Shown one piece after another: positions 33,593 to 42,778 of a stretch of DNA of 48,254 nt. The notes beneath the pieces are model-generated. The model did no database searches. It was not told where the DNA came from and worked only from the letters and a program-made list of their open reading frames with translations. How positions within the stretch are numbered: the stretch's first letter is position 1; each line of letters begins with the position of its first letter. The stretch is from CAYXRS01 sp964636485 (GTDB lineage Bacteria; Gemmatimonadota; Gemmatimonadetes; Gemmatimonadales; Gemmatimonadaceae): assembly GCA_964636485.1 (NCBI GenBank), contig CAZWSO010000002.1, forward strand, positions 1 to 48,254, in the 5' to 3' direction. The position numbers and the translations under genes were made by a program.

Positions 33593-34950
33593 CGCGCACC
33601 GGCTCCCGGGCGGCGCGCTCCGACGACGACGATCTCCACCCGGCGGTTCATGGCGCGCCCCTGCGCGGTGTCGTTGCTGGCGATCGGCCGCCCCGCGCCG
33701 AATCCAAGGCTCTCCACCCGCTGCGGCGAGATGCCCTCCGCAATGATGGCGGCGCGCACGGATTCGGCCCTCAGCTCGGACAGCCGCTGATTGGCGAGCT
33801 CCTGGCCGACGGCGTCAGTGTGCCCTTCGACAATGATGCGGTGTTCCGGAAACTGCGCCAGTACTGCCGCCACTCGCCCCACCTCTTCGCGCGCGCGGGG
33901 CGACAGTGCGCTCTGGCCGCTTGCGAACATTCCCTGACCGAGCACCACGACGAGCCCGCGTTCGGTCTCACGGATCTCGGTGACGTTCGAGATCATACGG
34001 TCCAGGTCGAGCAGCGCGTCGTACATGCGCTGTTCCGTTTCCGCCACGCGGCGCTCCGCCGCCTCCGCACGGGCCCGTGCCTCGGCCGCCTCGCGCTCGG
34101 CAGCGGTGACCCGCTCCTCGGCCAGACGATCGCGTTCCTCCTCCGTCTCGAGACGACGACGCTCCTCCGCCAGCCGTGCCTCCTCGGCAATGCGCTCGGC
34201 TTCCTCACGCTGGCGCGCTGCCGCGGCTGCCGTGTCCGCCTCGGCCGGAACGGTCTGCTCAGCCAGTCGGCGCTCGGCTTCGATCCGCCGCTGCTGCTCC
34301 TCCGCCAGCTGGCGCTCGAGTTCCGTGGCCTGCCGCAGCGCGGCCGGCCGGCGCGGCACGGCTATCCATGTGCCTGTACCGCGCGGCAGGTAGCGGAAGC
34401 CGATCTGGACGTTCCAGTGACCGATATTGTTCGCGAAGACGCGGCGCACCTGTAACAGGCCGGCGGCGCGGTGGTCGTCCGAGAGCGCGTATGCGAGTCC
34501 CGCCCCCAGACCGGCTCCTACGGTGAAGCCGCCCAGGAGGTCCTCGACCACCGCGCTGGGGGAGCTGGCATCGATGCTGAACGCGTGGATCGAGCCGACA
34601 AGGAATGGGACGGCGCGCCCGTCGGTCAGGACATCCATACGCACGCCCGCCAGGGCGCCGCGCGCCGAATAGTGACCGCCTACCCGCGTGTCCTCGATGC
34701 GTCTGTCGATGCCGGCCCGGAAGTAATCGAAGCCCAGCAGGCCGCGAAAGCGCGGCGAGCCGACATAGCCGACATCCGCCTCGATCGCTGCCGAAAAGCC
34801 CGCATCGGCATCCTCCGGGGCGACGAGGCCAGCCCGGAATTCGATGCCGCCAAAACCCGGAGTTCGCTGCGATGCGAGATCAGTCGCGGCGAACGTGATG
34901 CCTGCGAGCACGGCAATCGCGGCTGCCACTTTCGATTTTGCCTGGGCCAT
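33589..34950 (-). CDS. OmpA-family protein with long coiled coil
   Basis: A 453-residue envelope protein: signal peptide (about 1-27), outer-membrane beta-barrel-like domain (30-195), a long Glu/Arg/Ala-rich coiled coil (about 205-325) and an OmpA peptidoglycan-binding domain (335-445) with GHTDAVG and NQRLSELRAESVRAA. The coiled coil would span from barrel to murein and may set envelope width. ATG 34950 preceded by CGGAGG; the much longer open frame upstream is antisense to the dehydrogenase gene. The 205 bases before it carry the divergent promoter region. Confidence 0.92.
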   Translation of the reverse strand: MAQAKSKVAAAIAVLAGITFAATDLASQRTPGFGGIEFRAGLVAPEDADAGFSAAIEADVGYVGSPRFRGLLGFDYFRAGIDRRIEDTRVGGHYSARGALAGVRMDVLTDGRAVPFLVGSIHAFSIDASSPSAVVEDLLGGFTVGAGLGAGLAYALSDDHRAAGLLQVRRVFANNIGHWNVQIGFRYLPRGTGTWIAVPRRPAALRQATELERQLAEEQQRRIEAERRLAEQTVPAEADTAAAAARQREEAERIAEEARLAEERRRLETEEERDRLAEERVTAAEREAAEARARAEAAERRVAETEQRMYDALLDLDRMISNVTEIRETERGLVVVLGQGMFASGQSALSPRAREEVGRVAAVLAQFPEHRIIVEGHTDAVGQELANQRLSELRAESVRAAIIAEGISPQRVESLGFGAGRPIASNDTAQGRAMNRRVEIVVVGARRPGAGAR

Positions 34951-35155
34951 CGTTTTCCTCCGGCGTTGCGCAGGAAGCATTTTCATCCAGGCCGATGCGC
35001 CTGAACCGAAGATACAGATTTCCGGCGTTTCGCAAGTATTGAGTGGCGTAGCAGCTTCGCCGCCGGCGCCCCGGTTGAAAGGCGCCAGCGACGGTTGCAG
35101 TTTGCACGCCTGCAAGCGGCGCGCCCGTCGCCGCCATCCCTGGCCCGAACGGTCA

Positions 35156-36082
35156 ATGTCCGAATCCCGTACCACGCTTCCTCGCGCCGCCTTTCTCGGC
35201 CTCGGCGCCATCGGATATCCGATGGCGCGGCATCTTGCCGGCATGACCGATCTGGCGGTGTGGAATCGAACCGCGGCGCGCGCCGAACAGCTCGCCGCGG
35301 AATCGGCAGCCACCGCGGCGGCGACGCCGCGGGAAGCGGCGGCGGGTGCCGAGCTGGTGGTCACCTGTCTGCCAACCTCGCGTGAGGTCGAAGCGATGCT
35401 TGATGGCGAGAACGGCTTGCGAAGTGGCATGCCGGCGGGCTCGGTTCTGGTGGACTGTACGTCGGGGGATCCGGCCAGCTCACGTCGCATTGCGGCACGA
35501 CTGGCCGCCAGCGGCGTGGGATTCGTCGATGCACCCGTGAGTGGTGGTGTGATCGGCGCCGAGCAGGGTCGATTGGCGGTGATGTGTGGCGGAGACACGG
35601 AAATCGTGGAGCGCGTGCGTCCGTTCCTCGCTGCATTCGGGGAAAAGATCGTCCACTGCGGCGCGGTGGGCGCGGGGCATGCACTGAAGGCGGTGAACAA
35701 CGCACTGCTGGCGGTGCACATCTGGTCGGCGGCGGAGGGGCTGGCCGCGCTGGCGCGCACAGGTGTCGATCCGGCGGTGGCGCTCGACGTCATCAATTCG
35801 TCGAGCGGACGGAGCAACGCGTCACAGAACCTCATCCCTCAGCGTGTGCTCACGCGCGCTTTCCCGCGCACGTTTCGCCTCGCGCTCCTGGAGAAGGATG
35901 TGGACATCGCCGCCGCCGTCTTGAGGGATGCGGCGGTGCCGGCGCCACTGATCCAGCTGACGGCCGACATCTTTCGCATCGCTCGTCGAAAGTTGGGCGA
36001 GGACGCGGATCACGTCGAAGCCGTACGACTGGTGGAGGAGTGGGCAGGGGTGGAGATCGCGGCCCGCGGGGGAGATTCATGA
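35156..36082 (+). CDS. 3-hydroxyisobutyrate-dehydrogenase-family reductase
   Basis: A 308-residue beta-hydroxyacid dehydrogenase. NAD(P) motif GLGAIGYPMA (15-24), substrate motif DAPVSGGVIGAEQG (125-138), catalytic Lys178 in GHALKAVNN with Asn182, and KDVDIA (247-252). These cover all four family signatures, so it is probably active on a small 3-hydroxy acid or semialdehyde; the specific substrate cannot be given. ATG starts at 35156 without a clear ribosome site. The stop overlaps the aminotransferase start by ATGA. Confidence 0.92.
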   Translation: MSESRTTLPRAAFLGLGAIGYPMARHLAGMTDLAVWNRTAARAEQLAAESAATAAATPREAAAGAELVVTCLPTSREVEAMLDGENGLRSGMPAGSVLVDCTSGDPASSRRIAARLAASGVGFVDAPVSGGVIGAEQGRLAVMCGGDTEIVERVRPFLAAFGEKIVHCGAVGAGHALKAVNNALLAVHIWSAAEGLAALARTGVDPAVALDVINSSSGRSNASQNLIPQRVLTRAFPRTFRLALLEKDVDIAAAVLRDAAVPAPLIQLTADIFRIARRKLGEDADHVEAVRLVEEWAGVEIAARGGDS

Positions 36083-37341
36083 GAGCGACGATGGCAGTCG
36101 CCGGGGTGGCCGCTGAAGAGCGCATCCGCGCGCACTTCCCGGCACTGAGCCGCCGACATGGCGGAGAGCCGGTGGCGTACTTCGACGCGCCGGGTGGCAC
36201 TCAGGTTCCGGAGATGGTGGCCGGGGCGGTGCGCGAGTACCTGCTGCATCACAACGCGAACACTCATTGGGCGTTCGCGACCAGCGAGGAGACGGATGCG
36301 GCGCTCGCCGCCGCCCGTGCGGCGCTCGCGGATCTGCTCGGAGCCTCCGCCGGTGAGATCTCCTTCGGCGCCAACATGACGACGATCACCATGCACGTTT
36401 CGCGCGCGCTCGGCCGTTCTTTGGGGCCAGGCGATGAGGTCGTCGTGACCGAGCTCGATCATCACGCCAATGTGGATCCGTGGCGCGCCCTCGAGCGGGA
36501 GCGCGGCATCACCGTGCGGACCGCGGCCGTAAGCGTCGATGGTGCCCTGAACTGGTCGCACCTCGAGCAGTGCGTCAGCGCGCGCACGCGCGTGCTCGCC
36601 ATAGGCGCGGCCTCCAATGCGTTGGGGACGATCACCGATGTGCGGCGCGCCGCAGAGCTGGCGCGCGCCGTGGGCGCCCTGACCTACGTGGATGCCGTCC
36701 ACTATGTGCCGCACGTGCTGCCCGATGTGCGGCAGATGGGCTGTGATTTCCTCGCCTGCTCGGCGTACAAGGTCTATGGCCCCCACGTGGGTGTGCTCTA
36801 CGGGCGGGCCGACCTGTTGCGCTCGCTCGATGTTCCCAGGCTGCTGCCGGCGAGTAACGAGCCGCCAGAGCGGCTGGAGACCGGTACGCAGAACCACGAG
36901 GGAATCGTCGGTGCCGCCGCCGCCGTCGATTTTCTTGCTTCACTCGCCGAGTCCGGCCCGGACCGTCGTGTGCGTCTGGCCGCCGTCTACCAGGAGCTTC
37001 ACCGCAGGGGAGACGAGCTGCTAGGGCAGATGTGGGAGGGGCTTTCGGCCATACCGGGAGTGGACCTTTACGGCCTGCCGCCAGGCAGCCCGCGAACGCC
37101 GACGCTGGCGTTCACGGTAGCGGGCGTCACTTCCGCCGGGGTGGCGCGACAGCTAGCCGCGCGGGGCGTCTTCGTATCGCACGGCGACTTCTACGCAACC
37201 ACCGTCGTCCGGCGCCTCGGCCACGGCGACGATGGCCTGGTGCGCGCGGGCTGTGTGGCGTACTCCACCGGCCGGGAGGTCGAGCGGCTGGTGCGCGGAG
37301 TCGAGGAGGTGGCTGGCGCCGCGAGTCGGCGCGCCGGATGA
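36079..37341 (+). CDS. Class V aminotransferase, cysteine-desulfurase-like
   Basis: A 420-residue PLP enzyme. FDAPGGTQVP (about 35-44), TELDHHANVDPW (124-135), YVDAVHYVPH (203-212) with Asp205 and His208, and the PLP lysine in SAYKVYGPHVGVLYG (Lys231). There is no mobile-loop cysteine at the position expected for SufS/IscS, as in the TIGR01976-type branch called cysteine-desulfurase-like, whose function is unclear. It is coupled to the dehydrogenase upstream and probably shares a pathway with it, but none can be named. Confidence 0.88.
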   Translation: MRATMAVAGVAAEERIRAHFPALSRRHGGEPVAYFDAPGGTQVPEMVAGAVREYLLHHNANTHWAFATSEETDAALAAARAALADLLGASAGEISFGANMTTITMHVSRALGRSLGPGDEVVVTELDHHANVDPWRALERERGITVRTAAVSVDGALNWSHLEQCVSARTRVLAIGAASNALGTITDVRRAAELARAVGALTYVDAVHYVPHVLPDVRQMGCDFLACSAYKVYGPHVGVLYGRADLLRSLDVPRLLPASNEPPERLETGTQNHEGIVGAAAAVDFLASLAESGPDRRVRLAAVYQELHRRGDELLGQMWEGLSAIPGVDLYGLPPGSPRTPTLAFTVAGVTSAGVARQLAARGVFVSHGDFYATTVVRRLGHGDDGLVRAGCVAYSTGREVERLVRGVEEVAGAASRRAG

Positions 37342-37409
37342 CGACGAACGATCCACGTCATCCGCAGCTCCGATCCGCCTGATCCGTATATGCTTTCTTG
37401 AAGCCCGTC

Positions 37410-38573
37410 TTACGGCGCCCTCTCCAGCCCAGCCAGCACAGGGCCATAGTTCGAGCCGGGATGCCAGAGCACCCAACCCTGATAGCCGGCGTCGTACACC
37501 GCTTTCTTTTGCGCCCGCAACTCCTCCGGGCCATACCTGGGCTGACCCAGGTCGAACGCCTGAAGCCAGGGACGCACGCGCTCGCCATCCGTGATTCCGA
37601 GGGCCTCGTTTCGCTCACGCGCCCGCGAGATGGCGGTGTGAATGATACGGTACGGCTCGGCGTTCGGCCGGTCGACGCCGAAGCTGCCGCGGGGATAGTG
37701 TGAGGGGTACACCATGGGGAGCAGCACGTCGGTGACCGGCGCCAGCTTCTCCCAATGCTGCCCGACCTCGAGCGCGCCGTTCACGGTGGTGACGAGGCCG
37801 AAGATGTGCGCCGTGCAGCGCGCGCCGGCGGCGTTCACCCGCGCGCACGCGGTGCGCAGAAACTCGGCGAGCGCGTCAGCCTTGCTCTGTCCATCTGCGC
37901 CCGGAAATACCTGCGGAGGGAGCCGCCGATAGGGTTCCGGAAAGCGGATGTAGTCGAAGTGAATCTCGGAGAAGCCGGCGCGAGCCATCTCTTCCGCGAC
38001 GCGGATGTTGTACTCCCAGATCTGCCGGTCGTACGGGTTGACCCAGGCCAAACCCTTTTCGTCGCGCCACACGGTGCCGTCGGGGCGGCGGATGGTGTGA
38101 TCGGCGTTGACGCGCGCCGCCACCGAGTCCTTGAACACGACGAGCCGCGCCATCGGTACGATCCCGTGTGCTTTCAGTGTGTCGGTGAGCGCGCGGACAC
38201 TGGAAATCCGGCCCATGCCGCTGCCGGCATTCCGCGAGAGCATGGGATCGGACGACTCGAAGTTCAGACCGAACTCGTCCTTCATGTCGATCACGAATCC
38301 ATTGATCTCCGTGGAGTCCGCGATCGCCATCAGCCGGTGCAGCCTGGATCGCGTTTGCGCCGCGAACCGGTTGACGTAGAGTCCGCGGATCACCTCCGGC
38401 ACCACCGCCTGCTGCGGACTGGCCGGCTGTGAATGAACGATCGAGTCAGGGGCCGTCCCCGGACCGGCTACAGGGGAGTCGGGTGACAGGTGTGCCGGGG
38501 AATCCTCGGCGCGTTCGGCGGCGCCGCTGGTGCAGGCGGCGAGCAGCAACATGAATAAGACCGGGCGATGCAT
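37410..38573 (-). CDS. Lipoprotein, putative glycoside hydrolase (DUF4015)
   Basis: A 387-residue lipoprotein: signal with lipobox LLAAC (Cys15), a low-complexity Pro/Ser linker (about 16-60), then a TIM-barrel domain typical of DUF4015, distantly related to GH13. Motifs: VIRGLYVNRF, GFVIDMKDEFG (about 92-102), HFDYIRFPEPYR, and near the end VLWHPGSNYG. Acidic residues in IDMKDE and FDYIRFPE are candidate catalytic ones. ATG 38573 chosen for the standard lipoprotein leader. The protein is expected at the outer face of a membrane; the substrate is unknown. Confidence 0.88.
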   Translation of the reverse strand: MHRPVLFMLLLAACTSGAAERAEDSPAHLSPDSPVAGPGTAPDSIVHSQPASPQQAVVPEVIRGLYVNRFAAQTRSRLHRLMAIADSTEINGFVIDMKDEFGLNFESSDPMLSRNAGSGMGRISSVRALTDTLKAHGIVPMARLVVFKDSVAARVNADHTIRRPDGTVWRDEKGLAWVNPYDRQIWEYNIRVAEEMARAGFSEIHFDYIRFPEPYRRLPPQVFPGADGQSKADALAEFLRTACARVNAAGARCTAHIFGLVTTVNGALEVGQHWEKLAPVTDVLLPMVYPSHYPRGSFGVDRPNAEPYRIIHTAISRARERNEALGITDGERVRPWLQAFDLGQPRYGPEELRAQKKAVYDAGYQGWVLWHPGSNYGPVLAGLERAP

Positions 38574-38755
38574 TTGCGGCTGGGTGAGAGGTAAGGACGT
38601 TAAACTAATCGGATCTCGCGTTCGGGACCCGGTCGGGCACATCTTTCCGGCCAGGTGGGTCAGGAGGTCGCTGGTCCGGGCTCCGGATTTTCACGGTCAC
38701 GGGCCGGCGAGCAATGACCCAGCCGGCACTTTCACTATGAGGACGCTCGCAGGTC

Positions 38756-39268
38756 ATGAAGACAACAGACATCGGCAAACCGCTGGCCGAGCGCCCGACT
38801 CGCCCGGTGAGCTATTCGCTCCACGAGACATCGGAGATCATGATGCCCCAGCACGCGAACAACCTGGGGCACGTCTTCGGCGGCGTGATCCTCTCGATGA
38901 TGGATCGCACGGCTGCGGTAGCCGCGATCCGGCACGCGCGGGGCACCTGCGTGACGGTGTCAGTGGATCGAGTCGACTTTCGCGAGCCAATACACCTGGG
39001 CGAGCTGGTGGTGATGAAGGCGTCGGTGAACTTCGCCGGCCGCTCGTCCATGGAGGTGGGCGTACGGGTGGAAGCCGAGAACATGATAACCGGGGTACGT
39101 CGCCACACTAACTCCTGCTATCTCACCTTCGTGGCGGTGGATGACCAGGGACGCCCGGTCGAGGTTCCGCTCGTGCGGCCGGAGTCGGCGCAGGAACACC
39201 GCCGCTACGCGGCCGCACAGGCACGCCGCCACCGCAGGCTGGAGGAGCGCACCGCCGAGCGGGGGTGA
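38756..39268 (+). CDS. Acyl-CoA thioesterase, hotdog fold (YciA/BACH type)
   Basis: A 170-residue hotdog enzyme hydrolysing acyl-CoA. PQHANNLGHVFGG (about 31-43) is followed by the helix ILSMMDRTAAVAA (45-57) with Asp50, the acidic residue usual for this group, then VSVDRVDFREPIHLGE and VEAENMITG. It has a charged C-terminal tail (about 145-170). The 182 bases before it hold the divergent promoter region shared with the lipoprotein gene. The substrate chain length cannot be inferred. Confidence 0.92.
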   Translation: MKTTDIGKPLAERPTRPVSYSLHETSEIMMPQHANNLGHVFGGVILSMMDRTAAVAAIRHARGTCVTVSVDRVDFREPIHLGELVVMKASVNFAGRSSMEVGVRVEAENMITGVRRHTNSCYLTFVAVDDQGRPVEVPLVRPESAQEHRRYAAAQARRHRRLEERTAERG

Positions 39269-39311
39269 CGCCTTGCTCCGGCGGCGGGCAGGCCGCCAGC
39301 CAGCGCCGTTT

Positions 39312-39460
39312 CGATGTTCCGCTCCCGCGCAGCTTCCCGGCTCGTGCCTCCGCTAGCCCTCCATGTCGCGCTCCCCGGAACTTTCCGCCTCGTGCGTCGC
39401 TAGCGCCCCTCGATGTCCCGTTCCCCCGGAATCTTCCGGCTTGCCCGCCCCTCGCCCGGG
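39312..39460. repeat. Imperfect tandem repeat of about 50 bp, three units
   Basis: Units start near 39312, 39361 and 39411, each with a pattern like cgatgtyccgytccccggaa then cttccgsctcgtgc. The third unit is the 3' end of the 89-residue gene; the other two lie just past its stop. It looks like a duplicated gene end that could lengthen or shorten the protein's C-terminus. Confidence 0.65.
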
Positions 39461-39669
39461 TGCGCCTTCGCCTCCTGAAATCGCTTTCCCTTCAACCGGA
39501 TCTCGTGGGCAAAATCCTCGTATTCCTGCTCCGACAGCTTGTCCGCAATGCTCGGCACGAGTCCCTTGACGAGCGTGATCCGCTCGGCGAGTGAAAGCTC
39601 GTTGGCGTCCTCCACCAGCCTTCGGATAGCCGGGTGATTCATCCAGTCGGTTTGCGGGCTGGTGGTCAT
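39400..39669 (-). CDS. Small protein of unknown function, 89 residues
   Basis: Not recognised. Predicted helical, cytoplasmic and charged, with VEDANELSLAERITLVKGLVP in the middle (about 19-39) and a basic, repeat-derived C-terminus (KIPGERDIEGR). The pattern LSLAERITLVKGL resembles helical segments of small proteins often annotated as hypothetical. ATG 39669; the frame runs upstream through the end of the next gene but with no better start. It is 64 bases past the 528-residue gene on the same strand, so co-transcription is likely. Confidence 0.65.
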   Translation of the reverse strand: MTTSPQTDWMNHPAIRRLVEDANELSLAERITLVKGLVPSIADKLSEQEYEDFAHEIRLKGKRFQEAKAHPGEGRASRKIPGERDIEGR

Positions 39670-39733
39670 TGGGGCTCCAGTGCGGCAAATCGGGTCGAGT
39701 AGTGCGGCTGTGGGATCGGCCGACACCGCTACC

Positions 39734-41320
39734 CTACACTTGCGGTACGTCAGGATGAAAGACAATCCCCCCATCGTCCACGAGCTGCCGGAAGTGATGG
39801 AACGGATCATCAGGAATGACACCCTGTTCGTTCGCGGACCAGAAGAGGAAAATGTTGACGCCGTGATTCGGCACGTAGAAGATGGCGGCGTGTGCGCGGC
39901 GGCCGCCCTCCTCCCACCGCTGAACCGCCTCGCGCATGGCATAGCTGCTCATGCCATGCATCAGGTCTACGCCGCAGCCGACGTGCGGGTACTCGCGAAC
40001 GTCGGTCGGGATGACGAACACGCGCTCACCGTCGCGAACCTCGAAGCCGCGGTGAAGGTGCACCCCTGCGCGTACCGCGGGCACCTCACGTCCCCCTTCG
40101 CGTACGAGGCGAGGGCCCTCGGCAGAGTCGACAAGCCGAGCCGCCTCGATCTCCCGAAGCGGCAGAGTGAACTCCTCCGCCTCCACCGACGGTCCCTTGG
40201 GGTCGCGACCATCAACCGCCAAAACCTCCACCGTCCCCTGTGGCCTGGGCAGCACGGCGACGATGTCGTCGGGTCCGAGCTCGGTTTTCCGCGCTCCGTA
40301 GCGACCGCTCACAGTCACCAGAGTAAGCACACCGCGCGATGGCCATGGCATTCGCCCGTCCGAATAGCGCAGTGCGTGATCCACCGCCCAGAACGCGCCC
40401 TCCGCCTGGCGCGAGTAGTTCAGCAGGTTGATGATCATGTCGGCCAGCCGCGGCTCGCGCACCAGGTCGCGGATGTTGACCGGATCAGAGAGGAGCCGGC
40501 GTTCGCCGAGATAGCAGCCGAGCTCCATCAATCCGCGCACGACGGGGGATTCGCGCCATGCCGTCTCGGCAATGGCGTAGTGTGGCGACAGCTCCCATCC
40601 GCCCACCGGAATTGCCGAGCCGAAGATCATGAGCCGGCGCGCCGCCTCGCGTGGGGTGAGCATGGGATGTCCGCCCTCGAGCGTGCCGAGCATGATCTCC
40701 TCGCACTCCAGCCCGTTCTCTCCCTGCCAATAAGGAACGAGGATGATCTTCGGCGCCATCAGCTTCGCCATCAGGAGCCGCGTGAGAATTATTTTGCGTT
40801 CCGACGGGAGAGCGCGCAGCGCCCCGCTATTGTCCTCGACGAAGACGAGATTGGCCAGGTTGGGGTGCAGCGCCGGGTGCAACCGCATGCGGCGCCCCAC
40901 GTGGGGAGCGCGAATCGGATGCTCGGGGAGGTGCTCGCGCAGCACCTCGCGGAACTCGATCGTTTCTCCTGTGCCCAGCGCCTGCCTCACGAGCGACGGC
41001 AACTGCCCGAGGAAGACGGGGTTCAGGACGACGACATTCTCGGGAACGGCACGCAGAGGCTCGCCATCCCAGGAGACGACGGCGCAGCCGTTGCGCCGGA
41101 ACTCTTCCTCGATCGTGTCAAGGAGCTCGCGCGACAATGAATGAAGGGCGCGCTCCAGCCGCTCATCCATCTCGGACATGACCGTCGGACCATTATTGCG
41201 CACGAGCGTCGGAGCGCGGAACCACCGCTCCTGACAGGGTCGTACCTCGCCGCTGTGAATCCGGTGATCCGCCACTCCTTTAACGCGCTTGACCGTCCCG
41301 ATCATCAATTCCCCATCCAT
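39734..41320 (-). CDS. Unrecognised 528-residue protein
   Basis: I do not recognise a family. Predicted soluble, with no signal peptide or membrane helix. Notable segments: MIGTVKRVKGVADHRI at the N-terminus, EFREVLREHLPEHPIRAPHVGRRMR in two parts (about 120-145), VPYWQGENGLECEEIMLGTLE in two parts, and a His-rich C-terminal half: LSPHYAIAE, VHLHRGFEV, EYPHVGCGVDLMHGMS, VPNHGVNIF and DDPFHHFRQ. Several conserved-looking His, Glu and Cys residues would suit a metal site. The start at 41320 has GGAG six bases before it; earlier (41380) and later (41179) starts are possible. The opposite-strand open frame is a shadow. Confidence 0.8.
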   Translation of the reverse strand: MDGELMIGTVKRVKGVADHRIHSGEVRPCQERWFRAPTLVRNNGPTVMSEMDERLERALHSLSRELLDTIEEEFRRNGCAVVSWDGEPLRAVPENVVVLNPVFLGQLPSLVRQALGTGETIEFREVLREHLPEHPIRAPHVGRRMRLHPALHPNLANLVFVEDNSGALRALPSERKIILTRLLMAKLMAPKIILVPYWQGENGLECEEIMLGTLEGGHPMLTPREAARRLMIFGSAIPVGGWELSPHYAIAETAWRESPVVRGLMELGCYLGERRLLSDPVNIRDLVREPRLADMIINLLNYSRQAEGAFWAVDHALRYSDGRMPWPSRGVLTLVTVSGRYGARKTELGPDDIVAVLPRPQGTVEVLAVDGRDPKGPSVEAEEFTLPLREIEAARLVDSAEGPRLVREGGREVPAVRAGVHLHRGFEVRDGERVFVIPTDVREYPHVGCGVDLMHGMSSYAMREAVQRWEEGGRRAHAAIFYVPNHGVNIFLFWSANEQGVIPDDPFHHFRQLVDDGGIVFHPDVPQV

Positions 41321-41477
41321 GGAGGGCTCCGAGGCTTTCCCAGTTCGACCGCCCGACATCGAGCGGCCACTCCGCGTCATGAGAAGGACGCGGAAATGAT
41401 GTGTTTCGGGCTATGTTCGCGAAAGGCCGGTTACAGTTTAGCGAAATTTGCGCCGCGGCACACCGTGCGGCGCTCGG

Positions 41478-42626
41478 TCAGCTTGCCAGGGCGGCGCGCG
41501 CTGTCTGCTCGCGGCCTGCCGCCCGGGCGTACTCCTCCATGAGCGCGTCATAGATCACGTCCCACTGGCGACCCACCGCGGTGATGCGGCCTCCCCTGGC
41601 AAGGCGCGCGCGGAGGGTCGGGCTGCTCAGAAGCGTCGCTATGGCCGTCGCCAGGGCGCCGGCATCGCGAGGCGGCACAAGGAGCGCGTTCTCGCCATGG
41701 GCCGTGAACTCGAGGACGCCGCCGGCGGCGGCAGCCACGCATGCCACGCCCGACGCCATCGCTTCCAGCAACACGTTGCCGAACGTCTCCGTGTCCGATG
41801 GAAATGCCAGGATGTCCGCCGACGCATAGGCCTCGGCCAGCGCGGGGCCATGCAGTACTCCGGCGAAATGCACCCGCGGGAGCGCTCGGTCGCGAATCGC
41901 CTGCTCCATGCGTCCCTGGCCAACGAACACGAGTGACGTGTCCGGGTATCGCGGCCCGATTGACTCCCACGCGTCGAGCAGCACGTCGATGCGCTTCTCC
42001 GGACCGAAGCGCCCTACGTAGGCGACCATCGTCCCGCAATCCCCGATGCCGAATCGCTCGCGGAAGGCCCGCGAGCGATGAGTGGGAGAGAACTCTTCGG
42101 TGTCCACTCCTCGCGTCCACAAGGCGGTGTGATGCACGCCGCGGCGGTGGAGGTGCGCCTCATAGCTGCGGCTCGGACAGAGGACCACGCTCGCCTGCCG
42201 GTAGAACCATCGAAGGTAATGCCATCCGGCAGTCAAGGCCCACGAGACGTGATAGAGGCGCGCGTAGCGATCGTAGTCGGTGTGCGCCGAGGCCACTATG
42301 GGAATCCCCAGCGCACGCGCGGCGCGCACGCCCGTGAGCCCGATGGCGAACTCCGTCATCACGTGGACGACGTCCGGAGCAAACTCGCGCAGGTCGGCGA
42401 TGACCTCGCGGCGCCGGGGGAATGCCCACTGGATCTTGGGATCGAGCACGAACCGCATGCTCGGCGACCGGTGCACGCGAACGGCGTCGTGGTCGTCCGG
42501 ATACGTGGCGGTGTATACGCGCACGACGTGGCCACGCGCCTCGAGCGCGGCGACCAGCCGGCGCAGTGTAACGGCCACCCCGCTGACCATGGGGCCGTGT
42601 ACTTCGGAAAAAAGAGCGATGCGCAT
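41478..42626 (-). CDS. Glycosyltransferase family 4 protein
   Basis: 382-residue GT-B retaining glycosyltransferase. The N-terminal domain begins SEVHGPMVSGVAVTLRRLV (the Gly-rich acceptor loop), with FAPDVVHVMTEFAIGL following. The C-terminal donor domain has YVGRFGPEKRIDVLLDAW, and a donor-site segment DTETFGNVLLEAMASG with the ExFG...E layout that holds sugar nucleotides. The closest groups by eye are the PimB/MgtA-type mannosyl or glucosyltransferases for membrane lipids. No membrane helix, so peripheral. The 152 bases before it hold no gene. Confidence 0.92.
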   Translation of the reverse strand: MRIALFSEVHGPMVSGVAVTLRRLVAALEARGHVVRVYTATYPDDHDAVRVHRSPSMRFVLDPKIQWAFPRRREVIADLREFAPDVVHVMTEFAIGLTGVRAARALGIPIVASAHTDYDRYARLYHVSWALTAGWHYLRWFYRQASVVLCPSRSYEAHLHRRGVHHTALWTRGVDTEEFSPTHRSRAFRERFGIGDCGTMVAYVGRFGPEKRIDVLLDAWESIGPRYPDTSLVFVGQGRMEQAIRDRALPRVHFAGVLHGPALAEAYASADILAFPSDTETFGNVLLEAMASGVACVAAAAGGVLEFTAHGENALLVPPRDAGALATAIATLLSSPTLRARLARGGRITAVGRQWDVIYDALMEEYARAAGREQTARAALAS

Positions 42627-42778
42627 TTACGGCTGAGTACCCCGCAATTCACCTGATGGAGCCAAGCCAGGCGTCACCCTCCATGAAAGAACCGCACCAG
42701 CGGGCGGTAATGTACGCTCTAAGTGGGGAAGCGGCCAAGGCGCAGCGTGCCTGCTGCGCCCTGGGGCTCATCGCTACG

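Noticed and set aside
34951..35835. Upstream extension of the OmpA frame
   Set aside because: It runs antisense through the 3-hydroxyisobutyrate dehydrogenase gene; the ATG at 34950 has a good ribosome site and signal peptide.
37450..37470. gttcgagcc tRNA-like T-loop sequence
   Set aside because: It lies inside the lipoprotein glycosidase coding frame and no cloverleaf can be drawn around it.
39662..41140. 492-codon plus-strand frame opposite the 528-residue gene
   Set aside because: Shadow frame, His/Arg-rich without pattern, and no ribosome site; the minus frame has a site and a cleaner composition.
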